DNA from: a bacterium
GTDB lineage: Bacteria > BMS3Abin14
Direction: 5' to 3'
NCBI GenBank assembly: GCA_022865845.1
Contig: JALHUC010000098.1
Location: 1-6,270 of the forward strand
Length of the DNA stretch: 6,270 nucleotides
Made by a program: the position numbers and the translations under genes. Positions 1-5,634 of the stretch are shown here, one piece after another. The notes below the pieces were generated by a model. It saw only the letters and a program-made list of their open reading frames with translations. It had not been told where the DNA came from and made no database searches. Every line of letters begins with the position of its first letter. Position 1 is the first letter of the stretch.

Positions 1-19
1 AAGAAAGGGAGGTAGTTTC

Positions 20-523
20 ATGTCACCGGCTGTGAAAAGTATCCTCTGCTGCGTCGCCATGGGTCCGAATTCGGAATGGGTGATGTTAAGGGCCCTGGAG
101 GAAGCAGGCGCTCACGATGCGAGAGTTCATATACTTCATATAATTCCCGTTTTTGATGCCGCCATGGCCACACCAATAGTTTCCTTTATGGGTGAGGAAA
201 AATTTCGGCAGCTTATCAGTGAACACAAGGATGAAACGACCTCGGCCATTAAAAATGAGATCGAAGAATTAAAGGACCGGATCCTGGAAGAGCATCTGGA
301 TGAATCAACTGATCGGATCCAGGGCATTCACGTTTTCGAGGGGGATCCGGAACTGGAAATTCTTCACATGGCCGACGAGCTTGATGTAGATATGATCGTA
401 ATGGGGACCCACACCAAGGGGCTTACCCAGTACACATTCATGGGCAGCGTTGCCAGGAAGGTGCTGAAAAGGGGCCGGGTTCCCATGCTTCTGGTGCCTC
501 CCCTTACTGCTTTAACAAGGTAA
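20..523 (+). CDS. Universal stress protein (UspA family), single domain
   Basis: This is a 167-residue soluble protein of the usual length for a one-domain UspA protein. The N-terminal beta strand (residues 6-13, SILCCVA) and the C-terminal block VMGTHTKG (127-134) followed by MGSVARKVL (141-149) and a final VPMLLVP strand are the family signature. Family knowledge: ATP-binding members carry G-2x-G-9x-G-S/T and an early Asp in the first strand. Here the motif reads G129-x2-T132-x9-G142-S143, so the second glycine is Thr, and the early Asp position appears to be Ala13. ATP binding may therefore be altered. Residues 70-95 are highly charged and probably helical. The ATG has a good Shine-Dalgarno sequence (GGGAGG, 7-12) seven bases upstream. 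The stop lies 3 nt before the ATP-grasp gene, so the two are almost certainly co-transcribed. Upstream context is cut by the window. The family is certain; the specific role is unknown. Confidence 0.93.
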   Translation: MSPAVKSILCCVAMGPNSEWVMLRALEEAGAHDARVHILHIIPVFDAAMATPIVSFMGEEKFRQLISEHKDETTSAIKNEIEELKDRILEEHLDESTDRIQGIHVFEGDPELEILHMADELDVDMIVMGTHTKGLTQYTFMGSVARKVLKRGRVPMLLVPPLTALTR

Positions 524-526
524 ACA

Positions 527-1888
527 ATGAGTAAAACGAGCAGCGGTGAAATCGGTATTGATACAGAGAGGGCGTGGTTTCTCTATGTAGGAGAGATCAA
601 GACTGCCGGGTTAAACCGTTTTCTGGTCGACCCCCTTTCAAAGCGTTACGGAAAACCAGCTGAGTGTATCCACATTGTACCGGATGTGCTTGCTTATTAT
701 CCGGAAGACATCTTCCTGGTCGTCGGTCCCGGTTCAGACCATGCCGGCCCGGATGCCCAGGGAAGGACAAGCTCACGGATGGCTGCCTCACAGTTCGCCG
801 CTATGGTGAGCGCCGATGAGGTTGTCAAGGCCCTGGTCGATCAAATCCTGGATATACAGGGTGAGCTGGTGCTTAACGTCTTTGAATCGTCTCCAGAGCT
901 TACCCTCGCTGCCGATGACCGGATAAAGGTGATCGGTCCTGATCCTCAAGTTGCCGTATCCATGAACAACAAGCTGTATCAGTATGAAATGGCTGCCCAC
1001 CTGAATCTGCCCGTACCGGAAGGTTCGGCCTGTCCAGGTTTGAGTGAGGCTTTGAAATATGCCGAGGGGATCTTTTCCCGCGGACGGAAGGCGTTTGTAT
1101 CCGCCGCTTACAGCGCGGGCGGTTCCAACTCCCTTGTGGCCTCCACAGGAGAAGAGATCGCATCCCGGTTTAAAAGTGTTTCCGACAGTCTTCTGGTAAC
1201 CGAATATATCGAGCACCGGTACGATCCTACCGTTCTGGGTCTTGTTGCCGGTGAGGGCAACGTCTATATAGCTTCTGTGGCCGACCAGAATATCCACGGC
1301 ACCCGTTTCATGGGTTCCACCTTCCCCACGGTACTAGGGCAGGAGACAGTCTCCAGGCTGAAGGAGATCACACAGATAGTGGGAAACCACATGGGGAGTC
1401 AGGGGTACAGGGGAGTATTCGGCTGCGATTACATCGTGGATGAAAAGGGTGAGATCTGTTTCATCGAGGTGAACGCGAGGAAACAGGGAACGACCATGGA
1501 GACGACCCTTGCCATGATCCACAGCCTGCCGGGAAGACCAACCTTTCCTGAACTGGAGATGATGGCTGTTCTGGATGGTCGTTTGCCGGAGGGCCTCGAG
1601 GTGATGGATTCGGTGAACGGCCCCCTTTGCTGGGGAACCTACAATTACAAGGCCTCCGATGATTTTCTGGTGAAAAATTACGTGCCGCCCTCGATGGACG
1701 AGGAGAACCTTTTCGAAGAAGCCATGGCCGGAAGGGGTGGACATGTTGTTCTGGATCATGTAGGACCGCAAACGAACATTGCAGCAGGAGGGTTCGTGGC
1801 CAGGGTAGTGGCGGCCGGGCCAACCCCCGATGATGTCAGAAAAGGACTCAAGGCAGGTACACAGCAAGTGCACGCAAGTATTAAATAA
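527..1888 (+). CDS. ATP-grasp domain ligase of unknown substrate
   Basis: A 453-residue cytoplasmic protein. The ATP-grasp fold is recognised from NNKLYQYEMA (147-156), then LPVPEG (161-166), a glycine/serine-rich SAGGSNS segment (196-202) that could be the phosphate-covering loop, TEYIEH (225-230), and the metal site GCDYIVDEKGE (299-309) with FIEVNAR (312-318). E314 and N316 are the likely Mg ligands and R318 the conserved arginine. Residues 1-140 would be the pre-grasp domain. About 135 residues follow the metal motif, more than a minimal ATP-grasp core, and may hold a substrate-specific part. Family knowledge: such enzymes activate a carboxylate as acyl phosphate and join it to an amine or thiol. 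I cannot place it in a named subfamily. The gene starts 3 nt after the stress protein gene, with AAGG at 516-519 as a modest ribosome site. Its position beside an aminomutase and a peptidase suggests amide bond formation on an amino acid, which is inference. Confidence 0.88.
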   Translation: MSKTSSGEIGIDTERAWFLYVGEIKTAGLNRFLVDPLSKRYGKPAECIHIVPDVLAYYPEDIFLVVGPGSDHAGPDAQGRTSSRMAASQFAAMVSADEVVKALVDQILDIQGELVLNVFESSPELTLAADDRIKVIGPDPQVAVSMNNKLYQYEMAAHLNLPVPEGSACPGLSEALKYAEGIFSRGRKAFVSAAYSAGGSNSLVASTGEEIASRFKSVSDSLLVTEYIEHRYDPTVLGLVAGEGNVYIASVADQNIHGTRFMGSTFPTVLGQETVSRLKEITQIVGNHMGSQGYRGVFGCDYIVDEKGEICFIEVNARKQGTTMETTLAMIHSLPGRPTFPELEMMAVLDGRLPEGLEVMDSVNGPLCWGTYNYKASDDFLVKNYVPPSMDEENLFEEAMAGRGGHVVLDHVGPQTNIAAGGFVARVVAAGPTPDDVRKGLKAGTQQVHASIK

Positions 1889-1980
1889 GAAAACCTCGTA
1901 AAAAGTCTCTTCGAGGTTTCTAAATGGCGCTCACGCCGCTGACATGACTGTTGGATGGACTTTTTGCATGTCCATCAAGT
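1889..1980. repeat. Intergenic cluster of overlapping inverted repeats
   Basis: Three inverted repeats lie in the gap between the ATP-grasp and aminomutase genes. (1) AAACCTCG at 1891-1898 pairs with CGAGGTTT at 1912-1919, an 8-bp stem with a 13-nt loop that begins 2 nt after the stop codon. (2) GATGGAC at 1954-1960 pairs with GTCCATC at 1970-1976, extendable by two A-T pairs across a bulge, with loop TTTTTGCAT. (3) AAAAAGTC at 1900-1907, in the loop of the first, is complementary to GACTTTTT at 1958-1965 in the second, so a long-range pairing competes with hairpin 2. The first stem is A/T-heavy and lacks a proper U tract, so it is a poor intrinsic terminator. The arrangement resembles a dispersed REP-type element inserted in an operon. 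Partial termination, transcript processing or attenuation are possible. The pairings are seen; any role is inferred. Confidence 0.6.
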
Positions 1981-2012
1981 GAACACAATTGGACCACGAC
2001 CGAAAAGGTCTT

Positions 2013-2020
2013 AAGGAGGA
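2013..2020 (+). promoter_or_regulatory. Strong ribosome binding site fixing the aminomutase start
   Basis: AAGGAGGA is close to the ideal Shine-Dalgarno sequence and lies 7 nt before the GTG at 2028. It lies inside the longer open frame that could begin at the TTG at 1989, which has no comparable site. This favours the GTG as the true start. Confidence 0.85.
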
Positions 2021-2027
2021 ATCCGAA

Positions 2028-3353
2028 GTGAAGCAGAACGGAAAGAAGGAACAGGTGGAGTGTCCTGGCGATGAAACGCTTCTCCTCAATATGCAGGTGT
2101 CTGAGGAAGACCGATCCATTGCCCTTGAAAGATCCGGGGAGGTCAGAAGGTTAGACCAGGAATATTTCAGTATGAAGGATAAGATCCCGACCGGTCTTGC
2201 GCTGGGAGACCAGTACCGGGAGAACAGGAAACGGATTCTAAAGGTTCTCGGGGGGACCGAGAAGGACTGGAAAGATTACAAATGGCACCTTAGGAACCGC
2301 ATCGGGAAGGTAGATGTCCTGTCGAAGATACTCAACCTTTCCGATGAGGAAAAGTCTCAGATCCAGAAGTCTGGTGAGCAATACAGGTGGACTATCTCAC
2401 CCTACTATGCAAGCCTCATGGACCCCGACAACAGGAAATGTCCCATAAGGATCCAGGCCGTTCCCAGCATCAAGGAGGTCCTTGACACCTCGGAAGTCAG
2501 TGACCCCATGATCATAAAGTACAACAGCCCGGCGCCTCTTATCTCAAGGCTTTACCCCGACAGGCTCATTATCAACGTCACCAATGCGTGCGCCATGTTC
2601 TGCCGTCACTGCCTGAGACGCAAGGACATCGAGTTCTCGGATGTGACCTATCCCGCGGAAATGCTGGATCAGGCCATCGATTATGTCCGCAAGAACCCTG
2701 AGATCAGGGATGTCCTCCTTACGGGGGGCGATGCTCTGTCCCTTTCTGATGAAAAGCTCGACTACATCCTCACGCAACTGGATCAGATCCCCCATGTGGA
2801 GATCAAGCGTTTAGGTTCGCGTATGCCGTGTGTCGTGCCCCAGAGGATCACGCCGCAGTTGTGCAAAATGCTTGAAAAGCATGACCCTGTCTACCTCAGC
2901 ACCCAGTTCAACCATCCCAAAGAGATAACTCAAGAGGCTAAAGAAGCCATCGACAGGCTCACCCGCTCCGGCATAATAGTCAGGGATCAGACCGTGCTGC
3001 TCAAGGGGGTCAACAACGACAAGCATATCATGAAGAAACTCATGCAGGAGCTTCTCCGAATCAAGGTAGTCCCCTATTACATCTTCAACTGCAAGAAGGT
3101 AGAAGGAATCCGTCACTTTCGCTCGCCCATCGCGGAAGGGATCGAGATAATCGAACACATGCGCGGTTACACCTCGGGCATGGCGGTGCCTGCTTACATA
3201 ATCACCGCTCCCGATGGCAGGGGAAAGACCCCCATGTATCCCCAGTATCTGCTCCAGCCCGGCATACACGGCAAGGCCCTCATACGCACCTGGGGCGGGC
3301 ACGTCCTCGAGTACGACGACGAGGCAGAGGCTGAAAATGGTGTGATCTGGTGA
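2028..3353 (+). CDS. KamA-family radical SAM/PLP 2,3-aminomutase, glutamate-aminomutase-like
   Basis: A 441-residue enzyme counted from the GTG start. Radical SAM cysteines are C188-x3-C192-x2-C195, followed by the SAM-binding TGGDAL (232-237). DWKDYKWHLRNRI (80-92) is the typical KamA N-terminal signature, and GRGKTP (397-402) carries the PLP lysine K400. By alignment from memory with Clostridium subterminale lysine 2,3-aminomutase, the carboxylate-binding Arg134 is kept as R197. Lysine-binding Asp293 is K356 and Asp330 is T393. Zinc ligand Cys268 is D331, and the C-terminal cysteine cluster is absent. Glutamate 2,3-aminomutase is reported to have Lys and Asn at the two Asp positions, so a glutamate-like substrate giving a beta-amino acid is likely. 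The region before the signature is about 80 residues, longer than in lysine aminomutase. The gene overlaps the M20 peptidase gene by 4 nt. The family call is near certain; substrate is inferred. EpmB-type EF-P modification is unlikely, with no efp nearby and a much longer protein. Confidence 0.92.
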   Translation: MKQNGKKEQVECPGDETLLLNMQVSEEDRSIALERSGEVRRLDQEYFSMKDKIPTGLALGDQYRENRKRILKVLGGTEKDWKDYKWHLRNRIGKVDVLSKILNLSDEEKSQIQKSGEQYRWTISPYYASLMDPDNRKCPIRIQAVPSIKEVLDTSEVSDPMIIKYNSPAPLISRLYPDRLIINVTNACAMFCRHCLRRKDIEFSDVTYPAEMLDQAIDYVRKNPEIRDVLLTGGDALSLSDEKLDYILTQLDQIPHVEIKRLGSRMPCVVPQRITPQLCKMLEKHDPVYLSTQFNHPKEITQEAKEAIDRLTRSGIIVRDQTVLLKGVNNDKHIMKKLMQELLRIKVVPYYIFNCKKVEGIRHFRSPIAEGIEIIEHMRGYTSGMAVPAYIITAPDGRGKTPMYPQYLLQPGIHGKALIRTWGGHVLEYDDEAEAENGVIW

Positions 3354-4504
3354 TCCGTAACCGGATCCTGGAGTGTGCCGCATCGCGCAGGATCCAGGCC
3401 CTGGATCTGCTCGAATCCCTGATCAATGTCAACAGTTACTGGGGCAATCCAGAAGGTGTGAACCGGGTAGGGGCGTTGGTCCTGGATCAGATCCCCCCAG
3501 CTCTGAAACGGGAGTACTCCGTTGATAGTAAGGGGGTACAGCACCACATCCTGACAGGTCCTTCGGGTGTAAAGGAAAAGATCCTTCTCGTGGGACACCT
3601 GGACACCGTGTTCCCTCCGGAATCCGCAACGACCCCCTTTGACATAAACGACGGAAAGATCATGGGGCCCGGTACCGCTGATATGAAGGGCGGCATCGTG
3701 GTCATGGTCCAGGCTCTGAGGGTTCTCGAAGAATTGGGTCTTTTAGAACAGATCCCTTTCAGGATCCTGATGAACGGTGATGAGGAGGTGGGTTCGCCCT
3801 TCTCCTCGAAGATAGTTCGGGAAATAGCTGCCGAAGCCTCCTGTGGTCTCATCTTTGAGTGCGGGGGCCTGGACAACCAGGTTGTGGTGGGTAGAAGGGG
3901 TGTCATACGCTTTAACCTCACCGCCACTGGCAAAGCACGCCACGCCGGAGTCAAGGAAGGGCCCAAGGCCAGCGCTATTGTTGAGCTTGCCCGGATGGTC
4001 CTGGCGCTGGAGGGGCTTAACGACCAGGGCAGAGGCATCTCCATCAACGTGGGCACCGTCCAGGGAGGGGAGGCCAACAACATCGTCCCGGATCTTGCCA
4101 GGGCCAGCTTCGAATTCCGGTTCCGGGACAGCGATGCGGAAAAGGAGATCCTGTCGAAAGTTCAGGAGATCGTCTCCTCCGTGACCACCCCCGGGTGCGG
4201 GGCAACTCTGGAAACCCTTCACCGACGCCCGTGTATGGTTTCGGTGCCGGGCAGCGATGAACTTGTCTCAACGCTTATGGACACGGCCAGGGAACTGGGC
4301 CAGTCGGTGGATACGGAGGAGCGGGGAGGTGCGTCCGACGGCAACTTCCTGTCCGAGATGGGTGTGCCTGTGATCGATGGCCTCGGCCCGATGGGGGATC
4401 ATGATCATTCGCCGGAGGAATACATCCTGGAGAAGTCGCTGTATGAGAGGATAGAGTTAACCGCTCTCCTGCTCGTACGGCTTGCAGGATTGGATGTCGA
4501 CTAA
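3350..4504 (+). CDS. M20 family zinc metallopeptidase, glutamate carboxypeptidase (CPG2) type
   Basis: A 384-residue enzyme with the full co-catalytic two-zinc site of family M20. The ligands are H83 in GHLDTVFP, bridging D111 in GTADMKGG, catalytic E145 with ligand E146 in NGDEEVGS, E170 in IFECGG, and H353 in DHDHSPEEY. The dimerisation (lid) domain is roughly residues 180-295, with the conserved H198 in KARHAG. The block EERGGASDGNFL (324-335) followed by GVPVIDGLG (338-346) resembles Pseudomonas carboxypeptidase G2, which removes C-terminal glutamate. There is no signal peptide (CPG2 itself is exported), so this one should be cytoplasmic. The GTG start overlaps the aminomutase stop as GTGA, which points to translational coupling. 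No strong separate ribosome site is seen. A C-terminal Glu or beta-amino acid in a small amide is a reasonable substrate. Deacylase or aminoacylase activity is the main alternative. Confidence 0.92.
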   Translation: MIRNRILECAASRRIQALDLLESLINVNSYWGNPEGVNRVGALVLDQIPPALKREYSVDSKGVQHHILTGPSGVKEKILLVGHLDTVFPPESATTPFDINDGKIMGPGTADMKGGIVVMVQALRVLEELGLLEQIPFRILMNGDEEVGSPFSSKIVREIAAEASCGLIFECGGLDNQVVVGRRGVIRFNLTATGKARHAGVKEGPKASAIVELARMVLALEGLNDQGRGISINVGTVQGGEANNIVPDLARASFEFRFRDSDAEKEILSKVQEIVSSVTTPGCGATLETLHRRPCMVSVPGSDELVSTLMDTARELGQSVDTEERGGASDGNFLSEMGVPVIDGLGPMGDHDHSPEEYILEKSLYERIELTALLLVRLAGLDVD

Positions 4505-4728
4505 GCGACGAAGCGACTTAGCGAAAAAGCAAAGTCAAAAGCTAATTTACCACAGCACAGCCATTCCCAGGCTGCACCACAGGGTTACACAGGGTAAATC
4601 TAAATCAAGGGGGAAACAATTCCTGTATAAGATGCAAAAGCTGTTATCGCAGAGGGCCGCCCGTCTTCGCTTTTAGCTCCGACGTGGCACGCAGGGGACG
4701 CAGAGAAAGGCTGATATCCAGGTACTTC
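4503..4728. repeat. Repeat-rich spacer after the peptidase gene, no convincing gene
   Basis: This stretch, starting at the peptidase stop codon, contains short direct repeats: AAGCGAC at 4503-4509 and 4511-4517, and CACAGGG at 4578-4584 and 4588-4594 with a TTA spacer. CTAAG (4501-4505) and CTTAG (4517-4521) can also form a 5-bp stem. A small open frame spans 4482-4676, but its protein is basic, low in complexity, overlaps the peptidase end and follows the repeats, so I do not call it. I see no strong terminator or promoter. Confidence 0.6.
4689..4703 (+). repeat. Left copy of a 15-bp inverted repeat bracketing the membrane protein gene
   Basis: ACGCAGGGGACGCAG here is the exact reverse complement of 5525-5539. 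The unit contains ACGCAG twice. Bases on both sides of the 15-mer differ between the two copies, so the perfect match is exactly 15 bp. A related word, GACGCAGAGAAAGG (4697-4710), recurs as 12 of 14 bases at 5464-5477. Confidence 0.8.
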
Positions 4729-5202
4729 ATGAATCTTGTTTTTCAATTTTTTACTGAAAATCCGGTTATTGCCGGTTTTCTTGTTCTTGTACTAATAGAA
4801 CAAGTACTTTTGCTTTTCCCAGGAACGTACCCATACACCCTCGGGTTTCCGGTCAAGATCATCCCAATTGACATAGAAGATGAAAGAACCAGGGAACTCC
4901 TGGTAGAATCTCTGGTCCGCAAAAGGTGCCGGGTCCGCATATCCGGAAGTACTGTCTATTTCAGGAAAATGCTCCCTGAAGGTGTGTGGGGTCCCCAACT
5001 GTTGATAGGTCAGATCCTGCTGGAGGGCAGGAACAGGGCCATAATCCGTATGGCTCCAATAGCCTTGCTGGGTATTGCGTATCTTTTCCTGATGTCGATC
5101 GGTGAATTTACATTTTCCGGAATCTTCTTCGCACTAATCGTAGCGGTCCTCGTTTATTTGTTTATCCGTTGGTACGTTAGAAAGATCAGTATTCTATTTT
5201 GA
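4729..5202 (+). CDS. Small unrecognised membrane protein, three predicted transmembrane segments
   Basis: A 157-residue protein if started at the ATG at 4729. I do not recognise a family. Hydrophobic segments are at about residues 12-31 (VIAGFLVLVLIEQVLLLF), 107-125 (IAPIALLGIAYLFLM region) and 129-147 (FSGIFFALIVAVLVYLF). A polar stretch of roughly 65-75 residues lies between the first and second and includes the charged DIEDERTRELLVESLVRKR (48-66). The C-terminus is short and basic (RWYVRK). The frame stays open upstream to a GTG at 4684, but those 15 extra codons are made from the 15-bp repeat and give an arginine-rich leader, so the ATG is preferred. Its ribosome site is weak (CAGG, 4719-4722, six bases away). 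It is more A/T-rich than the neighbouring enzyme genes and is isolated between repeat-rich spacers, so it may be an independent or acquired gene. No function is proposed. Confidence 0.65.
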   Translation: MNLVFQFFTENPVIAGFLVLVLIEQVLLLFPGTYPYTLGFPVKIIPIDIEDERTRELLVESLVRKRCRVRISGSTVYFRKMLPEGVWGPQLLIGQILLEGRNRAIIRMAPIALLGIAYLFLMSIGEFTFSGIFFALIVAVLVYLFIRWYVRKISILF

Positions 5203-5215
5203 GAGGATTAATACA

Positions 5216-5252
5216 GAGATTGCTTCGGCTTTGTCTACTGCCTAGCAATGAC
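5216..5252 (-). repeat. REP-like dispersed repeat, degenerate copy
   Basis: It starts with GAGATTGCTTCGGCT and ends with GCAATGAC. Read on the minus strand it is GTCATTGC ... GAAGCAATCTC. That matches, from memory, the ends of a repeat scattered between genes in many bacterial genomes, especially deltaproteobacterial ones. The ends are imperfect inverted repeats (GAGATTGC against GTCATTGC, 6 of 8). Its location directly after a stop codon is typical of REP elements. Confidence 0.6.
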
Positions 5253-5339
5253 ACAGCCTATATCGCCCTTCGCACCTGGCGAGAGAGTCGAGGCGGTCTC
5301 TACGTTTAAATAAACGCTTTCAAAGGCACGGAGCATTTC

Positions 5340-5367
5340 TCTGGACTCTGGACCCTGGACTCTGAAC
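5340..5367. repeat. Heptamer tandem repeat, TCTGGAC x4
   Basis: Four consecutive 7-nt units: TCTGGAC, TCTGGAC, CCTGGAC, TCTGAAC. The last two each differ by one base from the first. There are no spacers, so this is a microsatellite-like array and not a CRISPR. Confidence 0.85.
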
Positions 5368-5369
5368 GC

Positions 5370-5394
5370 AGGAGTTATCCGCCGGATAACTCCT
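5370..5394. repeat. Perfect 11-bp hairpin with 3-nt loop
   Basis: AGGAGTTATCC (5370-5380) and GGATAACTCCT (5384-5394) are exact reverse complements around the loop GCC. The stem is strong enough to form in RNA of either strand or as a DNA cruciform. The following bases (TGCCTCTTGCCCC) hold no T tract, so it is not a classical intrinsic terminator. It could still protect or end the membrane protein transcript, or be part of the repeat family around it. Confidence 0.75.
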
Positions 5395-5524
5395 TGCCTC
5401 TTGCCCCATCAGCCTGCCTGATGTAAGTATTGACGAAGCAAAATTCAACCTGCCTCGCGTAAAGACGCAAAGAAAGATAAAGGTCTGGAGATTTATTAAA
5501 CTCTTATTTGATTGTTTTTTTTTA

Positions 5525-5539
5525 CTGCGTCCCCTGCGT
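5525..5539 (-). repeat. Right copy of the 15-bp inverted repeat
   Basis: CTGCGTCCCCTGCGT is the exact reverse complement of 4689-4703. It follows a run of nine T at 5515-5523. Together the two copies enclose about 820 nt containing the membrane protein gene and most of the repeat-rich spacer. Confidence 0.8.
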
Positions 5540-5591
5540 CTCTAGCGAGTCATATACTTCGAGTGACGAGCGAGCGAGAGGAAGCTTTTGT

Positions 5592-5619
5592 TTTTGGATT
5601 TTAGATTTTGGATTTTGGA
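5592..5619. repeat. Heptamer tandem repeat, TTTTGGA x4
   Basis: Four consecutive 7-nt units: TTTTGGA, TTTTAGA, TTTTGGA, TTTTGGA. The array ends 7 nt before the glnS ribosome site. From memory, arrays of this type occur between genes in cyanobacteria and some other bacteria, and produce spurious peptides rich in NPKSKIQ or FWILDF, as the frames here do. Confidence 0.85.
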
Positions 5620-5626
5620 TCAACTC

Positions 5627-5634
5627 AGAAGGAG
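5627..5634 (+). promoter_or_regulatory. Ribosome binding site fixing the TTG start of glnS
   Basis: AGAAGGAG lies 5 nt before the TTG at 5640. No ATG or GTG in the glnS frame is better placed. The resulting protein aligns residue for residue with the start of E. coli GlnRS, with F11 and the HIGH motif at the same spacing. Confidence 0.88.

Noticed and set aside
788..1297. Long minus-strand open frames opposite the real genes (788-1297, 1334-1873, 2811-3383, 3487-4083 and others)
   Set aside because: Each lies fully or mostly antisense to a gene with clear family motifs and shows no family features. They follow from the codon pattern of the real gene.
1989..2027. TTG at 1989 as the aminomutase start
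   Set aside because: It would include the strong Shine-Dalgarno sequence within the coding region. The GTG at 2028 has that site at ideal spacing.
2028..3353. Annotation as true lysine 2,3-aminomutase (lysine fermentation or N-acetyl-beta-lysine synthesis) or EpmB
   Set aside because: Both lysine-selecting aspartates are absent, there is no ablB-type acetyltransferase, efp or epmA nearby, and the protein is longer than EpmB.
278..3371. Shared word ACCGGATCCTGGA at 277-289 and about 3359-3371, and several GGATCC sites in the stress protein gene
   Set aside because: Both copies lie in coding sequence for a similar Arg-Ile-Leu-Glu stretch. This is best explained by codon preference and chance.
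4482..4676. 64-codon plus-strand open frame
   Set aside because: It overlaps the peptidase end, consists largely of direct-repeat sequence, and encodes a basic low-complexity peptide without a ribosome site or recognisable motif.
4684..4728. GTG at 4684 as the membrane protein start
   Set aside because: The extra 15 codons are repeat DNA and give an arginine-rich leader. The ATG at 4729 sits directly before the first hydrophobic segment.
5370..5394. Intrinsic terminator
   Set aside because: The stem is strong, but no T tract follows on the plus strand, and the minus-strand side (TGCGTTCAG) also lacks one. It is kept as a hairpin only.
5530..5558. Promoter for glnS with TATACT at 5553-5558
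   Set aside because: No acceptable -35 hexamer at 16-18 nt spacing. The upstream bases are the GC-rich inverted repeat.
5340..5619. Possible CRISPR array
   Set aside because: The repeats are contiguous heptamers without spacers, and the two arrays have different units.
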